Shown here: positions 21,977 through 31,131 of the stretch, in pieces
How the letters are laid out: each line of letters starts with the position of its first letter
How positions within the stretch are numbered: the first letter of the stretch is position 1
Assembly: GCA_937914675.1 (NCBI GenBank)
Contig: CALDOC010000099.1
Span: 1 to 36,437, forward strand
DNA: 36,437 nt
Reading direction: 5' to 3'
From: an uncultured Sulfurimonas sp.
Lineage (GTDB): Bacteria > Campylobacterota > Campylobacteria > Campylobacterales > Sulfurimonadaceae
Translations under genes and position numbers: made by a program
Notes under the pieces: generated by a model
Told to the model about the DNA's origin: nothing
Seen by the model: the letters and a program-made list of their open reading frames with translations, nothing else
The model's database searches: none

Positions 21977-22755
21977 GTGAAATAATAGTAATTGCAAATC
22001 AGAAGGGTGGCGTTGGTAAAACGACAACGGCCGTAAACTTAGCCGCGTCTTTGGCCGTGGCGGAAAAAAAAGTTCTTTTGATAGACGCAGACCCTCAAGC
22101 CAACGCAACAACGTCGTTCGGATTTCACAGAAATGATTATGAGTTTAATATTTATCATGTGCTTATAGGTACAAAAAAATTAAAAGACATTATATTAAAA
22201 ACAGATTTGCCGACACTCCACTTAGCGCCTTCAAACATAGGACTCGTTGGAATAGAAAAAGAGTATTATGATACAGAAAACACTAAAGGGCGTGAGTTTG
22301 TTTTAAAAAAAGCGATAGCGAACGTTATTGACGATTACGATTACATAATTATAGACTCTCCTCCAGCTTTAGGGCCTATGACAATAAACGCTCTTTCAGC
22401 GTCTAATTCCGTTCTTATTCCAATTCAATGTGAATTTTTTGCGCTAGAAGGATTGACGCAGCTTCTTAACACGGTAAAACTTGTTAGAAAGTCCATAAAT
22501 CCAAAACTTACCATAAAAGGTTTTGTGCCAACAATGTTTAGCTCTCAAAATAATTTATCAAAACAAGTTTTTGCGGATTTAAAGCAACATTTCCACAATA
22601 AGTTATTTAAAGATCAAGATGATCAATACATAGTAGTTCCACGTAACGTTAAATTGGCGGAATCTCCATCATTTGGAAAGCCAGTGATCCTTTACGACGT
22701 AAAGTCGAGTGGATCAATCGCGTATCAAAATTTAGCGCAGGCAATTATTAAATAA
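21973..22755 (+). CDS. parA: Chromosome partitioning ATPase ParA (Soj)
   Basis: A 260-residue ParA with the canonical deviant Walker A (NQKGGVGKTTTAVNLA, residues 9-24), LLIDADPQANATTSFG and IIIDSPPALGPMTINAL. Paired with parB one base later, this is the chromosomal segregation ATPase. The ATG overlaps the birA stop. It differs in the Walker loop (GVGK) from the chemosensory ParA at 9674 (GSAK). Confidence 0.97.
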   Translation: MSEIIVIANQKGGVGKTTTAVNLAASLAVAEKKVLLIDADPQANATTSFGFHRNDYEFNIYHVLIGTKKLKDIILKTDLPTLHLAPSNIGLVGIEKEYYDTENTKGREFVLKKAIANVIDDYDYIIIDSPPALGPMTINALSASNSVLIPIQCEFFALEGLTQLLNTVKLVRKSINPKLTIKGFVPTMFSSQNNLSKQVFADLKQHFHNKLFKDQDDQYIVVPRNVKLAESPSFGKPVILYDVKSSGSIAYQNLAQAIIK

Positions 22756-23597
22756 TGAAGTCAAAAGCGTTAGGTAGAGGCTTAGATGCACTTTTTGGCG
22801 AAGTTAACGAAGCTTATGATAATGAAGGTAGTAAAAGAGACGTTGTTTTAGATTTGAATTTAAAAGACATTAAGGCAAATCCGTATCAACCAAGAAAATC
22901 TTTTAACGAAGAATCATTGCTAGAGTTGTCGGAATCAATTAAAGAAGATGGACTCATTCAACCAATTGTCGTAGTTGAAGATGATTTTGGCGGATATATT
23001 TTAGTCGCTGGCGAAAGAAGATTTCGGGCTTCTAAAATAATAAAATTAAAAACAATTCGCGCGATTGTACTAAATGCGGATGAATATAGCATGAGAAAAT
23101 TCGCTCTTATTGAAAATATTCAAAGAGAAGAGTTGAATGCGCTTGAATTGGCAAACGCTTACAGTGAATTGTTGAATCATCAAAAGATTACTCAAGAAGA
23201 GTTGGCGAATACAATACATAAAAGTAGAGCTCATATCGCCAATACGATTAGATTGCTACAGTTGTCATCTAAAACCCAAAAGGCTTTATTGGACAAGAGC
23301 ATTACGGCTGGCCATGCAAAAGTATTGGTAGGTTTAGATGAAAAACAGCAACAAGTGGTCGTTAATTCCATTATAGGTCAAAAACTTAGCGTTAGAGAAG
23401 TTGAAGGCATGATAAAAAATCTTAAAAACGCTGAACCTGTAAAAAATCAACAAGCGCTAAAAATAGAATACGATTTTTCAAATCTCCAAGATAAATTTTT
23501 GGATTTAGGATTTAAGTCTACAATTTCGAATAATAAATTAGTAATTGAATTTGATGATGAAATCCAGATAAAAAATATGCTTAATTGGTTTTCTTAA
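22755..23597 (+). CDS. parB: Chromosome partitioning protein ParB (Spo0J)
   Basis: A 280-residue ParB that binds parS and is a CTPase clamp. The N-terminus KALGRGLDALFGEV is typical, followed by NPYQPRKSFNEESL, the CTP-binding LVAGERRFRASKI (GERRxRA), ENIQREELNALE and the HTH region ITQEELANTIHKSRAHIANTI. Its ATG overlaps the parA stop (TAATG). I saw no full match to the consensus parS inside this window. Confidence 0.97.
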   Translation: MKSKALGRGLDALFGEVNEAYDNEGSKRDVVLDLNLKDIKANPYQPRKSFNEESLLELSESIKEDGLIQPIVVVEDDFGGYILVAGERRFRASKIIKLKTIRAIVLNADEYSMRKFALIENIQREELNALELANAYSELLNHQKITQEELANTIHKSRAHIANTIRLLQLSSKTQKALLDKSITAGHAKVLVGLDEKQQQVVVNSIIGQKLSVREVEGMIKNLKNAEPVKNQQALKIEYDFSNLQDKFLDLGFKSTISNNKLVIEFDDEIQIKNMLNWFS

Positions 23598-23664
23598 ATA
23601 AATATTTTCTATCGAAGATTAAATTCTTTTATATTTTTCCTTTAATTTAACTATCCTTTCAATT

Positions 23665-23692
23665 TAAAAGTTGTATAATTTCACAACTTTTA
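23665..23692 (+). promoter_or_regulatory. Promoter -10 inside an inverted repeat before the atp operon
   Basis: A perfect ten-base inverted repeat TAAAAGTTGT (23665-23674) / ACAACTTTTA (23683-23692) whose eight-base loop carries most of a perfect TATAAT (23674-23679). The right arm ends in the first base of the Shine-Dalgarno aggagg (23692-23697). It can be an operator around the -10 of the ATP synthase operon, or, if transcription starts upstream, an RNA hairpin that shields the ribosome site. The AT-rich 67 bases before it hold nothing else I can name. Confidence 0.55.
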
Positions 23693-23701
23693 GGAGGTGC
23701 T

Positions 23702-24124
23702 ATGTTAGATATAAACCCAATACTACTTTTGATTACATTTGTTGTATTTCTTTCGCTTATAGCCGTTTTAAACAGTTGGCTTTATAATCCATTATTTAGT
23801 TTTATGAATAAACGTGATGAAGATATTAAAAAAGACCTAAACAAAGTAGGTTCTAATGATAACGAAATCAATGAATTACATTCAAAAGCAGAATTAATAA
23901 TTATGAACGCTAAACTCGAAGTCGCGGCCCTGAGAGAAAAAGTTATCGCAGATGCTAAAGAATTGGCAGATAGTAAGTTAGAGGCAAAGCGTGCTGAACT
24001 TGCACAGGAATATTTAGAATTTGAGAAATCACTTGCTAAATCTAAAGAGCAGTTAGTAAATGACTTAACGTCAGATATTCCACTGTTTAAAGAAGCTGTA
24101 AAAGCTAAGTTTAGTCAAATATAA
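23702..24124 (+). CDS. atpF': ATP synthase F0 subunit b'
   Basis: Peripheral stalk subunit, 140 residues. One N-terminal membrane helix (about 5-28, PILLLITFVVFLSLIAVL) followed by LYNPLFSFMNKRDEDI and a long charged coiled coil. It pairs with the b subunit encoded next to make a heterodimeric stalk, as in cyanobacteria and Campylobacterota. Strong Shine-Dalgarno aggagg. First gene of the atp operon. Confidence 0.93.
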   Translation: MLDINPILLLITFVVFLSLIAVLNSWLYNPLFSFMNKRDEDIKKDLNKVGSNDNEINELHSKAELIIMNAKLEVAALREKVIADAKELADSKLEAKRAELAQEYLEFEKSLAKSKEQLVNDLTSDIPLFKEAVKAKFSQI

Positions 24125-24133
24125 GGATGTTAT

Positions 24134-24646
24134 GTGAGTAGAATTTTAGTAATAATGCTAATGATATCAACTTTTGCATTGGCATCTGATGTTGAACATG
24201 GTAGTACGGACATTGTTCAAAGAACAGTTAACTTTGTACTTTTTGCTGGTCTTGTTTGGTATTTAGTTGCCCAACCGGTAAAAAATTATTTTGCATCAAG
24301 AAGTCAAGCTATAGCTGACGATTTAAAAAGGGTGCAAGAAAGATTAAACGAGTCTATTTCTCTTAAAAAAGAAGCTCTCTCAAAAATTTCTGAAGCTGAA
24401 AAGTTTGCAGAACAATTGTTGAAATCTTCTAAAAAAGAAAACAAAATTGTTAATGACAACATTATGTCGCAGTGCGACACTGAACTGCAAGCAGTTCATA
24501 AACAGTACTTGTCACTAATTGAATTTGAACAGAGAAATATGGTTCGTAACGTTGTTGAAGCTATAATAAAAGAAACGTTAAAGCAAAGTTCTGAAACTTT
24601 TGACAAAAAAGCCATGGCTAACGTTCTCTTAAAGAAGGTGGCGTAG
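24134..24646 (+). CDS. atpF: ATP synthase F0 subunit b
   Basis: Peripheral stalk subunit, 170 residues. An N-terminal hydrophobic segment ILVIMLMISTFALASD resembles a cleavable signal peptide; a second hydrophobic stretch TVNFVLFAGLVWYLVAQPV is the membrane helix, then YFASRSQAIADDLKRV and a coiled coil. Two N-terminal hydrophobic stretches are normal in this phylum's b subunit. GTG start at 24134; the ATG two bases earlier is out of frame and stops at once. Confidence 0.93.
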   Translation: MSRILVIMLMISTFALASDVEHGSTDIVQRTVNFVLFAGLVWYLVAQPVKNYFASRSQAIADDLKRVQERLNESISLKKEALSKISEAEKFAEQLLKSSKKENKIVNDNIMSQCDTELQAVHKQYLSLIEFEQRNMVRNVVEAIIKETLKQSSETFDKKAMANVLLKKVA

Positions 24647-25180
24647 ATGGAAGAATTAATAGCGAAAAGATATGTAAAAGCCTTAAAACTTAGCTCTGAT
24701 TTAGAGTTTATGAAAGATATCGCTACTATTTTTTCTTCGGTTGCAGAGTCGTTTAAAGATAATGCGTTTGTTAGTATTATGAATAATCCCAATGTAGACG
24801 TTAAAGATAAATTAAGTATTTTATTGGCTGCAGTTAAAGAAATTAACTCTAGTAAAGTTAATAATTTTATTAAAATATTAGTTGAAAATAAACGTATAAA
24901 TATAATTCCGGCTATTGCAAAAGAGTTACAAAAATACGTTTCAGATTCAACAAAAACATATAAAGGTACCGTCTATAGCGATACTGATATTGAGACAAAA
25001 ATAATCGTAGAGTTAAGTGCTGGTTTGAGCAAAAAATTTAATTCTAAAATATCTTTAGAAACCGTTAAAAATAATTTTAATGGCATTAAAGTAGATGTAG
25101 AAGGTCTTGGAATAGAAATTAATTTTTCTAAAGATAGAATCGATAGTCAAATTATAGAACATATAATTAAAGCAATTTAA
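24647..25180 (+). CDS. atpH: ATP synthase F1 subunit delta
   Basis: A 177-residue OSCP/delta protein that ties the stalk to the top of F1. IAKRYVKALKLSS at the N-terminus and the C-terminal part (INFSKDRIDSQIIEHI, where the family has D-x-S-V-x-x-x-L) are characteristic. ATG follows the b stop with no gap. Confidence 0.94.
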   Translation: MEELIAKRYVKALKLSSDLEFMKDIATIFSSVAESFKDNAFVSIMNNPNVDVKDKLSILLAAVKEINSSKVNNFIKILVENKRINIIPAIAKELQKYVSDSTKTYKGTVYSDTDIETKIIVELSAGLSKKFNSKISLETVKNNFNGIKVDVEGLGIEINFSKDRIDSQIIEHIIKAI

Positions 25181-25204
25181 CTTTCAACGAGAGGAGAACA
25201 TATA

Positions 25205-26725
25205 GTGGTAGCAAAAATTCAAGCTGATGAAATCAGCTCAATAATTAAAGAACGTATCAATAACTTTGAACTAAGTGTTGATATTAATGAAACAGGCAAG
25301 ATAGTTTCTTACGCTGATGGCGTTGCGCAAGTTTACGGACTTAGCAACGTTATGGCTGGAGAAATCGTTGAGTTTGAAGAGGGAACTCAAGGTCTTGTAA
25401 TGAACCTTGAGGAGAGCGCCGTAGGTATCGTTATACTTGGAGCCGGAACTATGCTTCGTGAGGGTATGAGCGTTAAGCGTTTAGGGAAACTTCTTAAAGT
25501 TCCCGTAGGCGACGCTCTTCTTGGACGCGTTGTAAACGCGCTTGGCGAGCCAATAGATGGCAAAGGTCCAATAGAAACTTCAGAAATGCGTTTTGTTGAA
25601 GAAAAAGCGCCTGGAATTATGAATAGAAAATCAGTTCATGAACCGTTGGCGACTGGTATTAAAGCTATTGACGCTCTAGTTCCAATTGGTCGTGGACAAC
25701 GTGAGCTTATAATTGGCGACAGACAAACTGGCAAGACCACTATTGCAATTGACGCAATCATTAACCAAAAAGGCAATGGCGTTTCTTGTGTTTACGTAGC
25801 GATTGGTCAAAAAGAGTCAACAGTGGCTCAAATCGTTCGTCGTTTGGAAGAACATGGAGCGTTAGAATATACAATAATAGTATCCGCAACAGCCGCTGAA
25901 GCTGCCGCGTTGCAATTTTTGGCTCCATACACTGGCGTTACCATGGGAGAGTATTTCCGTGATAACGCGAGACATGGTCTAATTGTTTATGATGATTTAT
26001 CTAAGCATGCGGTTGCCTATCGTGAAATGTCTCTTATTCTTCGTCGTCCTCCAGGTCGTGAAGCGTATCCTGGAGACGTTTTTTACATTCATTCACGTTT
26101 ACTTGAGCGCGCCGCGAAAGTATGTGATGAAGATGGAGCTGGCTCGTTAACCGCTCTTCCAATTATTGAAACTCAAGCTGGTGACGTTGCGGCGTATATT
26201 CCAACAAACGTTATTTCAATTACCGATGGTCAAATTTTTCTCGAGACTGAACTATTCAACTCGGGTGTTCGTCCAGCGATTAACGTTGGTCTTTCCGTAT
26301 CTCGAGTTGGTGGCGCCGCTCAGATTAAAGCGACTAAGCAAGTTGCCGGTACGTTAAGACTTGATCTTGCTCAGTATCGTGAACTTCAAGCGTTCGCTCA
26401 ATTTGCGTCTGATCTTGACGAAGTTTCTCGTAAACAACTAGAACGTGGTCAAAGAATGGTAGAAGTTTTAAAACAAGGTCCATTCTCTCCTCTTGCGGTT
26501 GAAAAACAAGTCGCTATAATTTTTGCAGGTAACGAAGGTTTCTTGGATGATTTTAACCCATCTAACGTTGTTCGTTTTGAAGCTGAAATGTATCCATTTA
26601 TAGAAGCGTCTTATCCTCAAATCTTTGAGAACATAAGAAGCACTTCTAAGGTTGATGATGATACCAGATCGCTATTGATTAAAGCGCTTGAAGAGTTTAA
26701 AGCTAGCTTTGTTGTAGCGTCATAA
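25205..26725 (+). CDS. atpA: ATP synthase F1 subunit alpha
   Basis: A 506-residue non-catalytic nucleotide-binding subunit. It shows the Walker A GDRQTGKTTIAID, YVAIGQKESTVAQIV, LIVYDDLSKHAVAYREMSL and the signature SVSRVGGAAQIKA near residue 365. GTG start at 25205, eight bases after GAGGAG. Normal length. Confidence 0.98.
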   Translation: MVAKIQADEISSIIKERINNFELSVDINETGKIVSYADGVAQVYGLSNVMAGEIVEFEEGTQGLVMNLEESAVGIVILGAGTMLREGMSVKRLGKLLKVPVGDALLGRVVNALGEPIDGKGPIETSEMRFVEEKAPGIMNRKSVHEPLATGIKAIDALVPIGRGQRELIIGDRQTGKTTIAIDAIINQKGNGVSCVYVAIGQKESTVAQIVRRLEEHGALEYTIIVSATAAEAAALQFLAPYTGVTMGEYFRDNARHGLIVYDDLSKHAVAYREMSLILRRPPGREAYPGDVFYIHSRLLERAAKVCDEDGAGSLTALPIIETQAGDVAAYIPTNVISITDGQIFLETELFNSGVRPAINVGLSVSRVGGAAQIKATKQVAGTLRLDLAQYRELQAFAQFASDLDEVSRKQLERGQRMVEVLKQGPFSPLAVEKQVAIIFAGNEGFLDDFNPSNVVRFEAEMYPFIEASYPQIFENIRSTSKVDDDTRSLLIKALEEFKASFVVAS

Positions 26726-26736
26726 GGATTAGTTAA

Positions 26737-27627
26737 ATGGCAAACCTTAAAGATATTCAAAGACAGATTAAGAGTGTTTCTAACACTCAAAAGACGACGC
26801 GCGCGATGAAACTTGTAAGTACTGCAAAACTTCGTCGCGCTGAAGAGTTAGCTAAGCGCTCTCGTCTGTATGCTCAAAAAATGAATCAGGTAATTGCCGA
26901 AATAGCTGGGCGTATTAATTGTAGCAAAATTGGAGGAATTGAAAATCGTTGTTTTACAAAGATTGAGAATCCGAAAATTGTTGATATAGTTTTTGTTACT
27001 GCTGATAAAGGTTTATGTGGTGGTTTTAATATTCAAACAATTAAAGCTGTTAAAAAACTTTTAAAAGAGTACAAAGAACAAAATGTAAAAGTACGTTTAC
27101 GTGGAATCGGCAAGAAAGGCGTGGAATTTTTTAAATTTAATGAAGTTGAATTATTTGATTCAGTTGTAGATTTAAGTTCTAAGCCTAGTAAAGAAAGATC
27201 TGATAAGTTTATAGATACTTCGATTGAAGATTACAAAGATGGAAAAATCGATGCTCTTCATTTAGTATATAACGGATACAAAAACATGATAACTCAAGAG
27301 TTACATGTAACTAAAGTATTGCCAGTTGATACTGAGGCGTTTGAATGTGATAAAAAACAACATAGTTCATTGCTAGAAGTTGAAGCGGAGGATGAAGAGA
27401 GTATGCTTGATTCTTTAGTATCAAAGTATGTTGGGTACAATATGTATTACGCGCTAATAGATTCACTTGCTGCAGAGCATAGCGCTAGAATGCAAGCTAT
27501 GGATACTGCAACGAATAACGCTAAAGACATGGTGAAATCACTGAATGTACAATATAATAAAGCGCGTCAAGCTGCTATTACGACAGAACTTATAGAAATT
27601 ATAAGTGGTGTGGAGTCTATGAAATAA
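26737..27627 (+). CDS. atpG: ATP synthase F1 subunit gamma
   Basis: Central rotor shaft, 296 residues. N-terminal helix LKDIQRQIKSVSNTQKTTRA and VFVTADKGLCGGFN in the middle, with C-terminal HSARMQAMDTATNNAKDM; both coiled-coil halves are present. Its DNA prefers GAT before Ala/Val codons, unlike cheA and atpA. Confidence 0.97.
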   Translation: MANLKDIQRQIKSVSNTQKTTRAMKLVSTAKLRRAEELAKRSRLYAQKMNQVIAEIAGRINCSKIGGIENRCFTKIENPKIVDIVFVTADKGLCGGFNIQTIKAVKKLLKEYKEQNVKVRLRGIGKKGVEFFKFNEVELFDSVVDLSSKPSKERSDKFIDTSIEDYKDGKIDALHLVYNGYKNMITQELHVTKVLPVDTEAFECDKKQHSSLLEVEAEDEESMLDSLVSKYVGYNMYYALIDSLAAEHSARMQAMDTATNNAKDMVKSLNVQYNKARQAAITTELIEIISGVESMK

Positions 27628-27638
27628 TGGAGAAAAAT

Positions 27639-29033
27639 ATGATTGGTAAAATTAGCCAAGTTATGGGCCCGATTGTTGATGTTGATTTTGATGGTTATCT
27701 TCCAATAATTAATGAAGCAATTGAAGTTAATATAAATTTAGAAGGTACTAAACGTCGTTTAGTATTAGAAGTTGCAGCTCACTTAGGTGACGGTCGCGTT
27801 AGAACGATAGCTATGGATATGAGTGAAGGTTTGGTTCGTGGAATGGACGCTACGGCAACTGGTTCACCTATTAGAGTTCCCGTTGGAGAAAAAGTACTTG
27901 GTCGTATTTTTAACGTTATTGGGGAAACCATTGATGGAAAAGGTCAAATTGAAGACGCTCCTCTTTTATCAATTCACCGAGCGCCTCCTTTGTTGGTTGA
28001 TCAATCAACTACCACTGAGATGTTTGAAACAGGTATAAAAGTCGTTGACTTGCTTGCTCCATATTCAAAAGGTGGAAAAGTTGGTCTATTCGGTGGCGCT
28101 GGAGTCGGTAAAACGGTTATTATCATGGAACTTATTCATAACGTTGCTCATGGACATGATGGTTTATCAGTTTTTGCTGGCGTTGGTGAAAGAACTCGTG
28201 AAGGTAATGACCTTTATCATGAAATGCTTGAATCGAACGTTCTTGACAAAGTTGCTCTGTGCTATGGCCAGATGAGCGAGCCTCCAGGAGCGCGTAACCG
28301 TATCGCACTTACAGGTATTACTATGGCAGAGTACTTTAGAGATGAAAAAGGTCTTGACGTATTGATGTTTATCGATAATATTTTCCGTTTCGCTCAATCT
28401 GGTTCAGAGATGTCCGCTCTACTCGGTCGTATCCCTTCAGCTGTTGGTTATCAACCAACATTAGCTCGTGAAATGGGTGCGTTGCAAGATAGAATTACGT
28501 CAACTAAAAGTGGTTCGATTACTTCCGTTCAGGCTGTTTACGTACCAGCGGACGATTTAACCGATCCAGCTCCGGCTTCTGTATTTGCTCACTTAGACGC
28601 AACAACGGTTCTTAATCGTAAAATTGCTGAGAAAGGCATCTATCCTGCAGTTGATCCATTAGATTCAACTTCAAGACTACTTGATCCGCAAATTATTGGA
28701 GAAGAGCATTATGGCGTCGCTCGTGGCGTTCAGTCAACGCTTCAAAAATACAAAGACTTGCAGGATATTATCGCGATTCTTGGTATGGATGAGCTTTCTG
28801 AAGATGATAAGAACGTCGTTGAACGCGCTCGTAAAATTGAGAAGTTCTTATCTCAACCATTCTTCGTCGCCGAAGTGTTTACAGGCTCTCCTGGTAAATA
28901 CGTTAAGCTTGAAGACACGATTGCGGGTTTTAAAGGAATTTTAAACGGTGATTATGATCATATGTCTGAAAATTCATTCTATATGGTCGGTAATATGGAT
29001 GAAGCTATTGCAAAACACGAGAAAAATAAATAA
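27639..29033 (+). CDS. atpD: ATP synthase F1 subunit beta
   Basis: Catalytic subunit, 464 residues from ATG 27639. It has P-loop GGAGVGKTVIIMELIHN, VGERTREGNDLYHEM with the catalytic Glu, MFIDNIFRFAQSGSEMSALL and DPAPASVFAHLDATTVL. I prefer 27639 to the ATG at 27627: GGAG at 27629-27632 lies six bases before it, and IGKISQVMGPIVDVDF is the usual N-terminus. Confidence 0.98.
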   Translation: MIGKISQVMGPIVDVDFDGYLPIINEAIEVNINLEGTKRRLVLEVAAHLGDGRVRTIAMDMSEGLVRGMDATATGSPIRVPVGEKVLGRIFNVIGETIDGKGQIEDAPLLSIHRAPPLLVDQSTTTEMFETGIKVVDLLAPYSKGGKVGLFGGAGVGKTVIIMELIHNVAHGHDGLSVFAGVGERTREGNDLYHEMLESNVLDKVALCYGQMSEPPGARNRIALTGITMAEYFRDEKGLDVLMFIDNIFRFAQSGSEMSALLGRIPSAVGYQPTLAREMGALQDRITSTKSGSITSVQAVYVPADDLTDPAPASVFAHLDATTVLNRKIAEKGIYPAVDPLDSTSRLLDPQIIGEEHYGVARGVQSTLQKYKDLQDIIAILGMDELSEDDKNVVERARKIEKFLSQPFFVAEVFTGSPGKYVKLEDTIAGFKGILNGDYDHMSENSFYMVGNMDEAIAKHEKNK

Positions 29034-29059
29034 GCTCTAATGTTTAGAAAAGGACTCTA

Positions 29060-29452
29060 ATGGATACGTTTAAACTTGAAATTTTAACTCCTAATGGCGA
29101 AATCTTTAATGCTAGCGCCATTAGTGTCGTTCTCCCTGGTGAAGAGGGAGAGTTCGGCGTTTTAGCAGGACATGCTTCTTTAACTACGTTGTTGGAAGCT
29201 GGCGTTGTCGATGTTGAAAAAGAAGATAAATCAGTCGAATCAATTCTTATTAACTGGGGTGTTGTTCAAGTTGATGAAGAAAAGGTTATTGTTTTGGTTG
29301 AAGGCGCCGTAGCTATTCGTGGTGAAAGTGAAAATGATATCGCGGCCGCTCTTGAAGACGCTAAGAAACTTATTAAAGATATTGCTGACGCTAATCCAGC
29401 CATAGCTTCCGTTTCTGCAAAAATCGAGTCTGCGGCTAAACGCTTACTTTAA
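29060..29452 (+). CDS. atpC: ATP synthase F1 subunit epsilon
   Basis: A 130-residue epsilon subunit, inhibitor and part of the rotor. FKLEILTPNGEIF, VVLPGEEGEFGVLAGHASL and the C-terminal helical DIAAALEDAKKLI are typical. Last atp gene; followed after three bases by tolQ, so the Tol genes may share the transcript. Confidence 0.96.
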   Translation: MDTFKLEILTPNGEIFNASAISVVLPGEEGEFGVLAGHASLTTLLEAGVVDVEKEDKSVESILINWGVVQVDEEKVIVLVEGAVAIRGESENDIAAALEDAKKLIKDIADANPAIASVSAKIESAAKRLL

Positions 29453-29455
29453 CAT

Positions 29456-30022
29456 ATGACTAATGATTTAATAGATTTTTATCTTAAAAGTCATCCAGTG
29501 ACTATTGGAGTGCTGATTCTTTTATCAGTTTACTTCATAGTTCTAAATTGGGTGTTTTTTTATCGTTATTTTTCCATACTCGCTTGGTATAACCGTGAAA
29601 GTGATTCTTTAGAATCAATTCTTTTAGGTTCCGTGAGCGTCAATCAAAACTCTTTTTTAAATAATTTTTTAAGAACAAGCAATATTGTTTCAAAAGAAGT
29701 TTTAGATTTAGGAATGTTGGCAGCTACAAAAGAGGCTACGAAAGGTCTCTCAATTCTTTCTATTTTTGCGTCAACCACTCCCTTTATTGGACTTTTTGGC
29801 ACTGTAGTGTCAATATTGGATACGTTTAGTCATATAGGGCAGAGTAGTGGAAGCATGTCAGTTATATCAAGTGGTGTTTCTGACGCGCTAGTGGCAACGG
29901 CTTCTGGGATATTTGTAGCAATATTTGCGTATACTTATCATCAAATGCTCAAGCGTAAATCATTTGAAGTCATAAGTTACCTTAAGATGCAAAGTGACGC
30001 CATTCTCGCGCGTAAAGTATAG
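29456..30022 (+). CDS. tolQ: TolQ/ExbB-type proton channel protein
   Basis: Inner-membrane stator that with TolR uses the proton gradient to energise TolA (or ExbB with TonB). 188 residues, three membrane helices at about 14-36 (VTIGVLILLSVYFIVLNWVF), 95-118 (SILSIFASTTPFIGLFGTVV) and 135-162 (SDALVATASGIFVAIFAYTY). GLFGTV and TASGIFVAIFA with a Thr are the MotA/TolQ/ExbB signature. Context with tolR, tolB and pal argues for TolQ. Confidence 0.9.
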   Translation: MTNDLIDFYLKSHPVTIGVLILLSVYFIVLNWVFFYRYFSILAWYNRESDSLESILLGSVSVNQNSFLNNFLRTSNIVSKEVLDLGMLAATKEATKGLSILSIFASTTPFIGLFGTVVSILDTFSHIGQSSGSMSVISSGVSDALVATASGIFVAIFAYTYHQMLKRKSFEVISYLKMQSDAILARKV

Positions 30023-30024
30023 TT

Positions 30025-30417
30025 ATGATTTATGATTGGGATGATAAACCAGAGCTAAATATTACTCCGCTTGTCGACGTAATGCTTGTTTTACTTGCTA
30101 TTTTGATGGTTATAGCGCCAAATATTATTTATGAAGAAAACATCAAACTTCCCCAAGGTTCAGTTACTCAGCAACTTTCCAAAATTCCACCCGTGCATAT
30201 AACGATTGACAAAGAATTAACGCTTAAAGTCAATGGGGAAACATATCTTTTAAATAATTTTATTGAAAATTTTTATAAAAAATCAAGTAGTTTTGATATA
30301 AAAGCCGCAGTTTTGATAAGCGCGGATAAAAGTTTAGAATATGGAATTGTAATGTCAGTATTGGCTGCTGTTAAACAAGCTGGGTTTTCTGAGGTTTCGT
30401 TAGCTACAAATGGCTAA
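30025..30417 (+). CDS. tolR: TolR/ExbD-type protein
   Basis: A 130-residue single-pass protein: PELNITPLVDVMLVLLAILM with the essential membrane Asp (LVDV), then a periplasmic domain ending AAVKQAGFSEVSLAT. Partner of the TolQ encoded two bases upstream. Overlaps the next gene by eight bases. Confidence 0.92.
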   Translation: MIYDWDDKPELNITPLVDVMLVLLAILMVIAPNIIYEENIKLPQGSVTQQLSKIPPVHITIDKELTLKVNGETYLLNNFIENFYKKSSSFDIKAAVLISADKSLEYGIVMSVLAAVKQAGFSEVSLATNG

Positions 30418-31129
30418 GAACAATTTCTACTTTTATTTTAGTGGCTTAATCGCTCTATCTCTTTTTGCGCTTTTCATGTTCATGTCTTTATATATGGCGT
30501 TCATGGCAGAAAAACAAGATATTTACGCTTTGAATAAAGATAATTACATATCAATCTCATTAGAAATTCCAAAAATTAAATCTAATCAACGTAAAAACGA
30601 TAAAAAAGCGACTGCCGCGTCTCCTGTCGTAAAAGAAGTTGCTCCAGTTCAAGAGAATGTAGACGTTAATGACTTATTTAGCGATGTCTGGACTAAAAAA
30701 ATTATTAAAGACGCTCCTAAACAAATCAATAAGAGGCGAATGGCGGCAATAGAAAAAAAGATAGAGACTACAAAAGAGAACGTTGTAGATGACGCTATTG
30801 CGAGCAATGATCAAAATTCTAGTCTAAACGAGAATCAAAATTCAGTTTCTACAGCTAATGAGGTTAATGAATATTTGGCTAAAATTCAAGCTTTAGTTTA
30901 TGAATCTTTTCATGTTCCCTTTAATTCGCAAGGGCATAGCGTTAAGACTGTTATTGAGCTTAATTCACTAGGAAAGCTGATTGATTTTAGGGTATTGACG
31001 TATTCTGATAATGACGATTTAAACGAAGAAGCTGACAAGATGAAAGATAGGCTCTTGGGCGTGATTTTTCCTCTCAGTCCAGAAAACATATCAACAAGAA
31101 CGGTAGTTATATTAACATCAAAGGAGTAA
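30410..31129 (+). CDS. TolA/TonB-like energy transducer
   Basis: A 239-residue protein with an N-terminal membrane anchor (about 8-33, FSGLIALSLFALFMFMSLYM), a charged, low-complexity middle and a C-terminal domain (EYLAKIQALVYESFHVPFNS, then VKTVIELNSLGKLIDFRVL) of the TonB/TolA type. It would couple TolQR to the outer membrane proteins TolB/Pal. The middle is short and lacks the long Lys/Ala helix of E. coli TolA, so TonB versus TolA cannot be decided from sequence; the position between tolR and tolB favours TolA function. Confidence 0.8.
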   Translation: MAKNNFYFYFSGLIALSLFALFMFMSLYMAFMAEKQDIYALNKDNYISISLEIPKIKSNQRKNDKKATAASPVVKEVAPVQENVDVNDLFSDVWTKKIIKDAPKQINKRRMAAIEKKIETTKENVVDDAIASNDQNSSLNENQNSVSTANEVNEYLAKIQALVYESFHVPFNSQGHSVKTVIELNSLGKLIDFRVLTYSDNDDLNEEADKMKDRLLGVIFPLSPENISTRTVVILTSKE

Positions 31130-31131
31130 AA

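Noticed and set aside
23702..24646. atpF' and atpF as a recent duplication
   Set aside because: Their sequences differ strongly and the b'/b pair is a normal feature of the lineage.
23702..29452. ATP synthase operon lacking subunits a and c
   Set aside because: Not a deletion: in Campylobacterota the a and c genes normally lie elsewhere.
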